A stretch of 64,000 bases of DNA from Puffinus mauretanicus (taxonomy: Eukaryota > Chordata > Aves > Procellariiformes > Procellariidae), in contig JAJKFH010000374.1 of NCBI GenBank assembly GCA_023333565.1, positions 2,232,001 to 2,296,000 on the forward strand. Direction: 5' to 3'. Below are positions 24,487-36,942 of this stretch, in pieces (positions within the stretch are counted from its first letter, which is position 1; every line of letters starts with the position of its first letter). The notes beneath the pieces were generated by a model that was not told the DNA's origin, made no database searches, and saw only the letters and a list, made by a program, of their open reading frames with translations. A program made the translations under genes and the position numbers.

Positions 24487-25917
24487 GTTTGCGTTGTTCC
24501 TGATTTTCCCGAGTATGCACTTGGACACCATTAGAGATGCGGTATTGGGCCGGAGGGACCCTTGGCATGTCCTCAGCACAGCCATTTTTATGTTTTTAAA
24601 ATTATGATATACTTAAGGAGAGACTAGATGCAGTGGCCACGTTTCAGGTGTATATTATCCTCCTCTTTGGCCCAACACTGATCTATAGCCTAAGCCTCAC
24701 ATCTGGAAAGCAAACACCATTCTTGACAATTTGGTTCCAGAAGCGAGGCAGATGACAGGACCAATGGTATACAGTTTTTAAGCTCTTACAGCCTTGGAGC
24801 CCTAACCTTCAAAACAGTATGTTTCTAGGCAGCTACATCAGGACACCATCCATACGACAATACTAACTTTGAGCCGTACCTCAGGGTCTGAACCTCCTCT
24901 GACTTCCTCCTTCCTGAAGTCAAACTCTCCACAGTCACAAAGCAATGTTCTTGCCTCCCTTCCTCCCCATTCCGTTTCGCTATTCGTGCTCTTCTGACCT
25001 CCTTATGTTTATAAGCCCTAAGATACTCCGTTTTATTGGAGCCGATCTTCAGGGCAAGGCAAGAAAACTAAGGAAAAGAAAGTGAACAGACATTTGAAAT
25101 CAGTTGCTTTTACCCTTGTAATATGCAGATATCATAGCTTTTCTGGCCAAAGCAGCAAACGCCCGTCTTCCTCCTCTAACATGTTCAAGCCCTTTTGTTA
25201 ATCCACAGACCCACTTCATGCCTCCTGTTACAAGCGCATGGTTAACGAGAGAGAGGCAATCTTTCACTGTCATGAAACCATTTTTCAATTTTATACTCAG
25301 CCAGGATTAGCTGGAGAGGCCCTGCTTGCCTGAAAACCCAGCCCACGGATGGATCTCTCCCTTCGAAGAAAGTCCTTGCTCTGAAGGCAGACACTTTTCC
25401 CTTGGAAACCATCACACTGGCAATCACAGTGTGTGAAGGAGGATGGAGCACAAGAAAAAGGACTTCCTCTTATTTTCCACGCTCCCATGGCAACTCTCTC
25501 CACACCTGCAGACCTTGGAAAGGTCAATCAAAATTATCCTAAGAGTTGTTTCTGTATACCCACAAAGGTTTAAAATAAGAACCTACTCCGCCACTAGTTT
25601 TCTGTGAAGACCCTAACCTGCCTGAGGAACAAGCTTTGGGGGAGGCCAAGGTAGTTCTGCTCCGTCAGCCTCAGCCAACAGATCCTGCCAGCAGGAAAAT
25701 CTTTTTAAGTTGCTTTTCCTCCTTCCTGCCAGCCCATGCTCACCTGTGAACAACAAAGTTCACTTAATAACCTTGTCTGAGATGGCCTTTTCTCTGTTTT
25801 GTTTCATTTCCCATTCCTCCAAGAGAGTGTAAAGGGGAGGGTGTTAGGAGCTTGTCTTCCATAAGGCCTTGCAGACCCTCTCACACACCCTCCCCTGCAC
25901 AAGGGATCCACTCCGTG

Positions 25918-25939
25918 CCTCAGCACTCGAGTGCTGAGG
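25918..25939. other. Perfect 22-bp palindrome
   Basis: The left half is cctcagcactc and the right half is its exact reverse complement with no spacer, with ctcgag at the centre. The symmetry stops at 25917/25940. A perfect 22-bp palindrome is unlikely at any given position in random sequence. It may be a dimeric protein-binding site or a cruciform-prone site. Confidence 0.95.
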
Positions 25940-26034
25940 TGGCATACAGAAAACTGAAAACACACTGGTTTGTACCAAGAATCTGTGTGAGAATAGGCCT
26001 GGGAGGTCCTTCCTGGTTCCTCCCAGCCTGGTAG

Positions 26035-26192
26035 AGCAGTGGTTTTCAAATAGGGCAAATTTGATCACCAGGATATCGCCACATAAGGGAACAACTCCAA
26101 ATTCAGCATGAAAACACAGCAGCAGTTTCATTTCCCTCTGGCATGCTTACTCAACCGGAGCTGGGAAACCCTGTCTCAGAAACCAGAATGAC
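26035..26192 (+). mobile_element. Possible hAT-type MITE relic
   Basis: The left end cagtggttttcaaataggg then caaatttgatc resembles the termini of hAT-Charlie elements (cagtggttctcaaa; MER5-like ends continue ggggcaattttgcc). About 125-155 bases downstream, gggaaaccctgtctcagaaa then cca reads on the other strand as tggtttctgagacagggttt, which is similar to the left end with one indel. The inner sequence is unrelated and no transposase is present. I cannot confirm an 8-bp target duplication. Confidence 0.35.
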
Positions 26193-27339
26193 AGAACAGG
26201 GGCACCTCTGTACTAGCAGGTTGATAAGCTTTGTTGGTAGCCTGCGTTGGATGTACTTTCTTTTAGTTTTCCTCCACTGAGGGATATCAGAAAGCCAGTT
26301 CTTCAAACATGGAAAGAAGGAAAGCTTCACAGAGGGTGTCAGAGCACCCTGCCTATCTATATACGCACACTCATTTTCCTTAAGGCCCATTTCTGTCACT
26401 TAAGTCCAGCAACACCTCATGCTGTTAATGGCTCTGTAGTTTTAGATAGTTCACCGGGGAAAAAAGGGACTAACTCAAAGTCCTTTGAAGTTTATTAAAA
26501 GCCTTGTAAAGGGACTTTGAACCAAGTCCTTAGCCCACCTTCAATCAGTACTCACTAAGTGATGCCATGCTGGTGGACCACTGTGGAGCTCTCTCCAATT
26601 CCTTCATGGATTTAACACTTTCAGATCATGACTCAAGAATAAAAATTAAGTTTTAAAAAAATCAATTATTAAAGTAGATAGTGAATCACCATGGTAATAG
26701 TGTACCACTAGGTAAATAGGTAATAGGTAAATTAGAGTATGTTGCTTCAAAGGTCAACGCAGAGTACTCAAAACTATGTTTGAATAACTTGGATAAATTC
26801 ACATAAAATGATGGTTTCTCAGTGTACTGAGAATTCAGACATTCAACAAACAGGGTTGTTCTCCATTACAACTAGTGGCTGTTAGGACCTTTTTTTCCCC
26901 CCCCATCACCAATGGATTCAAGACACACAGTTTAGATCCAGATCCAAACAATCCCAAATTCAGGGAGCTTGGATCTAAGATTTGAATTCAATTCAATCCC
27001 TTCTTTTTTATTTCCTTATATTTTGGTCTATCTTTAAGCATTACCAGGGCCAGAATAACTATTTCCAGGATCCAATTCAAAAGGGAGCCCTCAAGCTGCT
27101 AAGAAAGAGGTTTGCCATTAAATTACCTCTTCATCTTCCAATTTTGCTGCCGAATGAAATCTCGGCAGCTGTTAGCAGTTTCTTCAGAGTCCTGATTTGT
27201 AGAGTTACAAACGGAACAACATGTAGCTTGTACACAACTGCTATATCTGAATGCTTGTCAGACACGGTTCTTATTCACAACTGGTTAGCCATCAAAAACT
27301 AGAGAGATATTTTCCTTCCTCAGCATGAAGGAACTTGTT
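26193..27339. other. Non-coding stretch, no gene recognised
   Basis: Unique AT-rich sequence with a short triplicated aggtaaat unit (26710-26732). The inverted pair gatccaaa/ttggatc near 26940-26976 may be another LINE-end relic. The 106-codon frame at 26982-27302 shows no domain order. Confidence 0.5.
26710..26732 (+). repeat. Short tandem triplicate
   Basis: Three units in a row: aggtaaat (26710-26717), aggtaat (26718-26724), aggtaaat (26725-26732). A simple short tandem expansion. Confidence 0.8.
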
Positions 27340-27505
27340 TTTCTTTTCTGAATTTGTTGCGTCAAAAAGCCTGGCCAGCAATTGTAAAAACTTAACTCTC
27401 CAAGGATGGTGAAAATTATCTACTTATTACTTTGTAATTATCTGAAAGTTTTGGATGAGAATGCCTAGAGCCCACTATCCACATTTCATCCTGGCTGACA
27501 AAGCT
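27340..27505 (+). repeat. Member B of a paralogous pair
   Basis: Direct-orientation relative of 23718-23880, offset by 3,623 bases at the ccagcaatt block (27375). The spacing of matching blocks is nearly identical over about 160 bp, which argues against chance motif sharing. The block taattatct (27435-27443) contains a homeodomain-type core present in both copies. The shared homeodomain core, with differing outer flanks, would suit either an old repeat or a duplicated enhancer. Confidence 0.6.
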
Positions 27506-30500
27506 GGCAGATGATCCGGCACCAAGAACAGAAGAGTAGGAAATTATCTGGAAACATGCTAAATCTGGAAGACAATCCTTTGAAACCGCAAAGGAGCCTC
27601 TGATTAAGTGGCCACTCCGAGTATTCGTGACTGATTCAGGTTAAAAGAAACATAACAAAAAGCCATCTCATTTGGGACTTCTATTTTGAGCTGAACTGAA
27701 CCCAGAGTAGGGAATTGTCCTCATCCTGAGGGTGCCTTAGCAAGGCTGGATCTGTGAGGGCAAAGGGGAATAGGAAAGCCAAATATATAAAAGTTCCACT
27801 TTTCAGAGAGGAACAGGGGATTTAATCTTACTGTTTTAAATTGCCTCCAGTTTATATCCTTGCACCTCTGGATTAAGATCTGAGAACCACTGGCCACCAC
27901 GCCTACGCAGGGGTTCGCATTACTCACATCCCACAGCAATCTACTGTGGGTAAAGGAAAAAGGTGCAGTAGGTAGTTCTCTTGGAGCTGAAGTTGAATAT
28001 TGTTTCAAGAGCTTGATTCTACAAAGCCCTGGCACATATCCTGGAGTTCAGAGAGGAGGGACAAGGTCTCCTCTTCCTCTCCACTCTTCCGCTCTATGCC
28101 ACAGCTCAGAGCAAAAAGGCAACGGGGTCAGGCCAGGTATGACGGAGGGGAACCTTGGGGGGCCACAGCTCATTCCCGAGCCCCTGCCTGCTGCTTAGCA
28201 TGTCAGTCTTTGCCATATGATGTGGTAGCAGCTATGTGTTTTTTCAGTCTCCCTCCAGCTCCCAGTGCAGCTGCTGCTACCACCAGTCAGACAGCTTGTC
28301 TCGGCAAGTTAAATGGACCATCACAGCTCAAGACGAGCACTGAGAACAAGCCCACAACCTGCCTTGGGGACTCTTTCTTCCTTGTTCAGCAGACACACTT
28401 CTCAAGTGGTTTTGTTCTGTTGTTCCCCTTTAATCTAATGTTTCCCACATATCAGCACTCTTGAACAAAGCCATCTCTTTCAACACTCTCCATCCAGGCT
28501 CACTGCCTCTGCAGTGCCCACAGGAAGCGTGTGACTCAAAGCATGTTTTACAGTGATATTTGTTTGGCTCTGAATGGGTTCTACCGCTGCTCTCCATTTC
28601 CTCTCTTTCAGATGACAGGGACAGCATCTTGTAAAGCGGCCCTTCAGTACACTAGCAAGGAGCATTGTAACTAATAACCCTGAATCTCCATCCCAGTTCC
28701 AGAGACTGGGGTGGGATGCACAAATTAGAAACTAGACATTCACGCATACAACACCCGCACATACCATACCATCTCATTTAAAGAAATATTCACACTTCTC
28801 TGAAAGCAATTTAAGCATCTTATTAAATGAATCCCAATTGTTGCTATGTTATGAATAAACTGAGAGAAATTTAGACTCTCAATTGGAAATAAAACTGAAA
28901 TTCTGCCCCTAACTTCCTTTCCCACCTCACACTACTATAGTAATAACCAAAGCAGGGTTAAAAGTGCCATTTTTTCCATAGAATTAAAAGATTTTTTTTT
29001 TTAAGTAAGAAAATAAATAAAAAAATCCCTTGTTTCAGAATTTAATTGGCTGGTGTCTCCCCATGACAAAGTAAAAACACATTCATGACATGACATTCAT
29101 TTATCTTCAAACCATTCACTTACAGTCAGTGCCATGGAATATGGATCTCATTGAGCAGGATGGAAAACAACCCAAGTATCTTTTGGAAAGAATCATTTTA
29201 TTACAATGATGGTTTATTACAAACCCAATTACGGGTTTTCAGAATGGACTGAAATCTGATGATTTCCGAGCAAAGGGACACTAAAGCATTTCCCTCCAGG
29301 GAATTAGCTTTTGTTTAGGGACATTCCAGGAAAACAGTCTGAACAGATATATTCTGTTGGCTGTAGCTTTTTTGCAGAGTTGGTTCTGAATGCCATTAAT
29401 TAACTGAAGGGGCCCCAAAAGAGAGCCTATTCCACACGAAAGCAGCAGCACACCAGAAGACATGCAGCTCAGAGCTCCGTGATGAAAATCCTAACGCTCA
29501 AGTTGCTCCTACCCAGTTCCATTCTGTACCTTCCATACCCATCAAATTTCATTGCTGTACAGGACAAAAGATTTTTCCTGAACGAAGTCAAAGCTCGCTT
29601 CTTGCTCTATTTTTTCTTCCTACTAACCACACTGAGTCAGCCACCTCATTGTAACTTTGGTAACCATATCCATCATAGGAGCCTTCTTCTATGCAACACT
29701 TGCTTCTCACAGGTTGTCTTCAAGAGAAACCAAACAGTGCCTCAGACTGTTTTAGACCCCTCAAGTGACCCTCCTAGAAAACATGCCAAACTTTCTGCAC
29801 CTCGCTATTAGAAAGGGCCCTGGGGGCTGCTACGTCCACCATTCTTGAACACATGCACACTATGGACCCATACGTGTGGTAGCCATAAGGCCTCTGGCCC
29901 TTTGACACACAGGAAGAATAAATTGTCTCAAAACCAGACTTTTCCCTCGACAGAAGCATTTATCCTTCTCCCAATGGTACAGAGCGCTTAGATCAAGAAG
30001 TGAAAACAGTAAAAACCCTAACACTCAGGTTTTACTCTTTCATCTCTCACAATCTCCCCTTTGTACCCATGAACACCACCTCCAACCTGCCTTGCTTGCA
30101 CTCTGAGGGTGTGTGAGCACATGTTTTTCTGGTGTTTTTGTGAGAGGGTGTATTGGTCTGTCAGTCTCACTGACAGCTGGACTCACTGCACTACCCCCTT
30201 CCTTTTCTAGGCTAGGTTATAAAACAGTTTAGTGCTTCATTTCTTGCTTTTCAATTTAGGCAAACCAATTTTACCAGGACGAAAGCTAAGAAGTTTCTTC
30301 TTCCCAGCTATTTAACCCAGTTACTGTACATGAGCAACGGTGCTGCTTATCTCATCTATTGTTTTACATTTCCTTCATGATTTCTTTTGAACTCTGTAAG
30401 TACACAGTAATCATTTACAAACTCATAGATGCATACTACCTATTCCAAGGTGATACCCCCACCAAAAAAAAAAAAAAAAAAAATCAGTAAAGAAATACCT

Positions 30501-33500
30501 GTACTGTTTATCACAAATTAAATCACACTATCCTTCCAAAATACCACTATCTTACTTCAAAATGTGTTAGTGAGCTGACCCTAACTCACCATTAGCTGGC
30601 TTACGGACTAGATCTGCTCCAGAACATCAAGAGCAAGTTTGCAAACACCAGTGTATACCAGACTCATGCTTTCCCCAGGCCATGTTTCATTTCACATGGT
30701 GGTGGTTTCTCTTTGATTGGACAGTACAATGGGCTCTCTGTACAGCTAATACATTCTGTTTTTCTGATAGCTATGTCTCCAATAATTTGGGGAAAAAAAA
30801 AAAAAAAGAGCAACAGCTGAAATCCAGATGACTTGAGTACTTTGCTAACAAAGAAAGATTGTTGGAGGCTAAATGAGACTGATCCTTCCTAGAAAGAGCT
30901 ACGAACAAATAAGTACTGCATGGTTAAATGCTAGATTAGGATTCAAATGAGGATTTCTGCATAGATCATAAATCAAAATTTGCAGTGGAAAGGGTTTGTA
31001 GAAGAGCAGAGCAGATGTGGAACGACTGCCTAAGTGTTCTGTTATGCCCCTTCTAACATAAGGGGTTTCTGGTTTAAGGGCTGAAGTAAAATTTGGAGTT
31101 ATCTTTAAGATCGTGCCAGCTTTATGAAAGGCCACAAACAGGAAGATGGGGGATAACATTTTTAGATTTTCCCCTTTCTATTGGATGCAGCCACTTCCTA
31201 GTCACAGTCTGCAGCCTCAAATCTCCACTTTGCTCTGGGCAGTCCAGATGAGCTCTGCCAATGCACATTTCCCTGAATTTCCTCCCTCTAACGCTGATAA
31301 CAACCCTGAATGCACAGTCATGTGAGAGGGGTGCATGTCTGACCTGGAACAGATGCAAACCCACACACGAGGTCTTGCACGGGAGAGGCACATGCCTAGT
31401 GTTTGGGGATGATGTAAGAGGAGGCTGTAGACTGAGGCTGCAACCAGGGAGCAGGCAGTAGGCTTCCCTCACAAGTATATTTCTTGGCAGTCTGGGCATA
31501 ACAACCAAAGTCAAAAGAGCTAATCAGGCATCCTCTTCCCCTAGGTAAGGAGAGCTTTCAGCTGCGGGACCAGAAGTTCCCAGTCAGCAGATAACTATGG
31601 TGTTTCTTGGAGATCAGTACCTAAATAAAGATGAAGGCCAAAAATATACATATATGTATGTGGTTGGTTTTTTTTTAAAAAAAACAATATTTAATTACAC
31701 AAACCCAGCACCACAGTGAACTTAGACTTCAGTCTCCCAAATCACAGGCCTCTGATACAAAATGAAAGGGAAATGTCCTTTAGCTCTAGCAGTCTCAAGC
31801 TCTCCTCATTAGGCTTCCAGACTCAAGAGGGCATGTTTGACCCACATACTTCAGCAGATCTCCCTTCCAGCTGCCAGTGAACAGTGCTGGGACCAGGCAC
31901 TTGACCAGTCCCTGCGGGTACTGCCTTCAGATATGCACTTGCTGCACTGGACATGGCAAACATGAGCTTTCTGCTATGTTCACCAATAAATAGGTGGGAG
32001 GTTTTTTCCTCAAAAAAAACAAAACAACATTATGCTGAGGTGGCAAAGTTGCTTGTGTGAATTGAACTTGGTCACTTTGTGCATATACAAAAGAAACTGG
32101 TTTGCTACCACATGGTCCCATAACCTCTTTTCTCAGGAGGCCTGTGTGTAGGGAATGGCTGGAACCCAACACCTTTTGGGAACTCGACATTTTGGGAACT
32201 TCCCCCACCAAAAGCTTCCTTCCACTCAGGCACCCCAGAAGTGAGCCCATATCCTTTCTCCCTAGACCACATTAGTTAACAGGAAAGTTTAAGCATTTGT
32301 CTTCAGCTGATGTCCTTTTCATAGGGCCCCTTCATTCCCTGACAACTGAGATCTATCTGCTAACAAGCCACAGCCCCTGCTGAGAGACAGGGTTTATTAG
32401 CACAGGCTCAGTCCTGTTGTAACATGGCAATGCATCATCAAGCCAGCTCAGGATGTGGGCACAGCTCACTCAACTTCCAGCCAAAGATCTTCTGGATGGA
32501 GCGTTCAAATTGCTATGTAAAAATTACAGCTCCTCTGGTCTTTGTTTGGGGCTGTAACTGCCAGTCCAGCGCCAGTGCCTTGAACCGACCAACCCATGAA
32601 GTGAGGTTGGTGGCCATCCACAAGAAATTTGGCTCAAATAACTTCCCTAATGACAAGCAAGACTTTTGTGGGCAAAGGCTGGCATAGACTCCAGCACAGC
32701 AAGGTGCTATTCAGCTGCCTTCATAAGGGCACCCTCCTGTATCATCTGTACCCCTTGGCCTTGTTCCAGCTCACAACATGTTCCTGCCTCCCTGCCCAAC
32801 ACAAATTCTGCCCCAGCGTATAACCACCTTGTGCCTTGAATGAACCAGAGATCTTAGGACATGTAAAGAAAGAAAACTGAACAATGAAAGACTGTATTAC
32901 ATACTTATTCAGAAAGTAGCCAAATTAACCTTTCCTGTCCTAAGGAATACCTGCCCTTGCTTGAAACACTTTCATTTGTCCCATGTCAGTCAGAAACAGT
33001 AAACACAGATGTAAAAATAGGTAAAAAGTCACCGTTAAGACAAGACTTTGAAAATACATCAGTAGAGCCACTACAGTACGAGTTTGACGGGGCTTCAATT
33101 TTTTTTATTTTCTCCAAATAGCCACATATGTGGCTGCAACATTTCTGCGGAGACAAATACATCTTTATTTTAGTTACTGGAGTCCTCTCAAAAACGCGCC
33201 TATAAATCCGCTGGGAGTGAGGAGGAGTCACAATGGAAAGACTGATGGATCTGCAACACTACAGCGGCTCACACGGTTCAATTGCCATAACTGTTCCTTT
33301 GTGGCTGCAGCGTTAGCTGTGTGTCACCAAGCCTGAAATACACATTTTGAACTGTCATAGCCAATATAGTGGACCCTGGTGGATAGTTAAAGACAAAGGA
33401 GAAAAATAGAGCAGCATGAAAATACGATATGAAAAGACTCACTTTTTAAACAAGAGAACAGGAGCTGTTGTTGAACATGGTGCCTGATGGCTAGCATATT

Positions 33501-33964
33501 TTGCTGGCCTTGAAGAGATAAAGGATTTAGTAACACAGCCTTTATGGGTTTACTTAGTTGTACACTCTGAATGAAGAGCTGATAGCATTTGGGGGCTCTC
33601 CTCACTTCTTTTTTTGTGCTCTGAAGACCAGAATATTCTCCAGCAATGCAATTTCCAGCTGACCTATCCTGAGGCCAAATGGAAACAATAGAGAGAGATT
33701 AATGGCTTAGGAAACTTTGAAGAGAACAATAGCACAATCTTGGGATGAACTAGAACATGTGAAACGTAATAATCTTGGGGAAAAAAAAAAAAAGCAGTTC
33801 TGCAAACAGAAACCTTTTCCACGGCTTATTTAGCAATGAGCGTAAAAGGAAAACGTGCCTGACTGTTTTGATTTAAAATTTGCTGGCTATAAACAATGAT
33901 TTTGAAATAACGTGAGTCAATATTATTTTTCTTAAAACACGACACAAGGTCTAAAAGCCAAGTT
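27506..33964. other. Long non-coding stretch, no gene recognised
   Basis: Unique sequence with A-runs at 30464-30483 (20 A) and 30793-30807, and a short ta/ca-rich patch near 31645-31660. Frames of 154 codons (28000-28464 plus), 110 (29479-29811 plus) and 130 (31122-31514 minus) are present. Their translations are low in conserved-looking pattern and overlap other open frames, so I do not call them genes. The block at 29040-29260 is AT-rich and non-repetitive and could be conserved, but there is no direct evidence. Confidence 0.55.
30464..30483 (+). repeat. A20 homopolymer
   Basis: Twenty consecutive A. I looked upstream for a retrocopy or SINE body that this could tail and did not recognise one. 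Confidence 0.95.
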
Positions 33965-34012
33965 CTCCTCTGGGTGAGGCTGATACCAGTGTGAGCAAGA
34001 GCAGAATTTGTG
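33965..34012 (+). repeat. CR1/L3-like 3' remnant
   Basis: gaggctgataccagtgtgag then caagagcagaatttgtg parallels the LINE end ggagttacaccagtgtaact then gagagcagaatttgg. It is related to the better copy at 55661-55735. Confidence 0.4.
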
Positions 34013-36875
34013 TTGATTGCATTTGGCGCCTGATGATGCTCACATATGAGACACGGGGCAAGGGACTGTATGAAGAACTCCATGAATGAATGGTTTTGAT
34101 CTGCAAACAGCAACGGGTTGCTCCAAGAGGAAACGTGCTTTTATTATCAGTACAGAATGACTCCACGGTAAATAAATCATTTGTATTGCAACTGAAATAT
34201 TACTCCATTGTACATCAAGGACACATGCAACCTTTCCACTTTTCATTTTTTTTTGTTTCATTCTGATGTTTTTCCCAGTTTGTTAGGTACCTCTCTAAGG
34301 ATCTATGAACTAGCAGTTAGAGGTTAAAAAAAAGGCAAAACAAAAATATCCTAAGAAGTATTCATATTATATAGAAATCCATCCAAGTCACAATAAAACA
34401 ACTCTTACAGAACACAAAAACTCTTCAACTGATCAGCTTAAGTTGTCTTTCAGTCTCTGTCCTCCATTGCATTACTCGAAATTCAGCCTTACAAAGCATC
34501 TGTGAAGAAAGGCAACCTTTGCAGAAGGCAACCAAATCTAAGCCCAGGTTACCCAAGAAAGCAAACATTTTCAGGAGTCTGGAAAGCACTTCCATAACCT
34601 CTGGAACAAGCCATGCACAGCTTTCTATATCATTGAATCCTGATGGTGGATCACTTGGTGTCACTTAAAAATAATTTATGACACATAGCTTCTCTGGTAT
34701 CTCTCATAATATCGTCTCATGCGACTTCTCTGACACCTTTTCAGAGGTGCCACAGACTTTCCTTTCTCTCTTTCTCGTAGCTGCTTGCTTTTCTCTGAAG
34801 TAGAAAGACAACAAATTACTACCTTTCTGTCCCAGCATTGCTGAAATCAACCAAAAGGTCCTAGCAGGAGGATGAAGCCTGACACAAAGACAAGTGACTA
34901 AGTCATATTGCTTCAAAAATCCAGGTTAAAAACACTGTATGGGAGGTTGTATGCAAGGCTTCTCAGCATGGATGATTACACTTATACTAAACGTGCAACA
35001 AGGAGAGAAAGATCCTAAAGTATTTTTAAAGTTAAGATTGGAAATACTCCTGGAAAGCTCTGAAGTCAGAACAGCTTTTGAGGTTTTGTTGCTCATATGT
35101 GCTTTGCATCACTTCCCATTCAAACCATTAATGAAAACAGAGACATGGGTAAGAAGAGGAGATGCCCAGCAGAGAGAAAAATCTGGGCCAGATGCTCATA
35201 TCCAGCTGTTGAGGCCTCCTGAAAGCAACTGAAATCCAGTGCACTCCCTTTGTCTGGAGCAGAGAGATCATCCTCCTTGATGTTCTACTTGCCTCTTCCA
35301 AGTCCACCAGATTTTGTCAACTTTATCTAGATGAAGCATGAGCCAGTTTACTATTAACTAGATGCTGGAAAGATACCAGGGTTATCCTTCCACTGCACCT
35401 GTTGTGTTTGCATAATAGGGTTCAGGGCTTTTATGCACTTTTCTATGGGCCTTGTACCCATGCTAAGAGAATCGAACTGTCTCTCAGAAATGCCTTAAAG
35501 GAGTCAGTGGGTGAGGCAGACAAGTTACTTTAAGAACTCACTAAGAACAATGAGCTCCCAAACACAGCTTCATTCATTTTTACCATGGTGTTCTGGAGAG
35601 CCCTTTGTAGTCAACATATCAAAGCTAACTAACAGATGAAATAAAAGGAGAAGCAGCATTATCTTCATTTATTCCCAGGAGAAATCAGATGTTCTGGTGT
35701 CAGCAGCAACATATCTGCTTTGCCCAGCTGAGAAGGATTTAGGAAATTTTGAGGATTTCGGAAGTGTCCCAATTGCATCTGCTATTATTTTGATGACCTA
35801 CTTCCTATTACCAAGCAAAGATGTAATGTGGGTCAAAAGAAAGAGGAAACTTGCTATGTGTCACGAGTAGAGGATGTAGTTCTAGTGTTTTCACTTTTTT
35901 TCATCCAGATTAAGTCTCATGGCTGTTTCTCCTTCTTGTGCAAGAAAAATGAGATGATAGTTCCCTTCACCCATCCCCAAGCATTTCCACATGCACAATC
36001 AGACACTATACGCAAAAAAATGAAAAACAAGTGGGGAAAAAATAATCCAGCTTGTCAGAGGCATACAAACAAAATTAGCATGGACAGCTACAGAACATCT
36101 TGAATGCTTAAACATTCTTCTTATGTTGGTATGTACTGTATATAATAGACAACTGTGGAAGGAAGTGATCTGTCCTCTGAAGAATGAACAAGTAGAACTA
36201 GAGTCAGAAGCAAAGGAAATAGCAGACGTTTATCTTGCATCTGTCTGCACTACCAAAGGGAGAGATTGTTAACCTACATTAGACATCAGCTGCACGGCAA
36301 GGCTGGAAGGACGTGGATTGGGAAAGAATCTACTCACCAGCTGAAACCAACGTTCGAGGCTACAGTATTTCCAATTTACAAATACTTGGATAAGTTGCAC
36401 AGCATGGCTGAACAGACACAGCCCTCTCTCTACTTCGAGAAACATTTAGGATAAAGCAATAAAAAGGAACACTTTTAAAGGATAGTCAATACTCCCACCA
36501 TAGTACAACCCTTGAGGTTCACAGATTTCATACATTCACTTCTGATGTGGCTTTAAAGGCAGGGAAGTTGGTTTCATTCTCCTGTGTCACTTTAGAACAG
36601 GTTCTTCATAAAAATGCAACCATCTCTTCCTTTAAGGAGAAAAATGTAATGAAGGCTGTTCCACAGCATATTGTGATTTAACTTTACAATCAACCCAGAC
36701 TAAGGAGCAGGAGAAACACAGCTCCCAAGAAAGATAAGAGAATAAGAGAATATGGGTAGTAACACAGTTGTTGTTTCTTCCCTCTTTCTTCATTTCTCAT
36801 TTGCACCTTGCTTGTTTGAATAAGTCACAGGGATGAAGACTCTCTTGTGGAGTCCTTTTCATACATCCCACCATT
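34013..36875. other. Non-coding stretch, nothing recognised
   Basis: Unique sequence. Frames up to 97 codons (34939-35232) have no domains. No RNA gene or strong repeat was seen. Confidence 0.55.
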
Positions 36876-36942
36876 CTCACAGAGGAAGTAGGGCAGAGAA
36901 AGAAAGCAACACCTGGGTTCCGTCAGCTCCCAAGTCCCCGCC
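36876..36942 (-). repeat. MIR-like SINE fragment
   Basis: The blocks cacagaggaagtagggcaga, acacctgggttccgtcagct and cccaagtcc follow the reverse complement of the tRNA-side half of MIR (cacagctagtaagtggcaga, aacccaggcagtctggctcc, agagtcc). About 65 bp is recognisable. Confidence 0.5.

Larger units (their letters stand above)
23881..26034. other. Non-coding stretch, no gene recognised
   Basis: It contains a MIR-like piece (24120-24170), a hairpin (24465-24486) and a perfect palindrome (25918-25939). The minus strand has several frames of 69-95 codons at 25240-26130 in a slightly GC-richer patch. None is protein-like. Confidence 0.55.

Noticed and set aside
28000..28464. 154-codon plus-strand frame as a gene
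   Set aside because: GC-richer patch with another overlapping frame, no domain, no start context and no partner exons.
30200..30483. Retrocopy or SINE ending in the A20 run
   Set aside because: No SINE head, coding remnant or target-site duplication was recognised upstream of the A-run.
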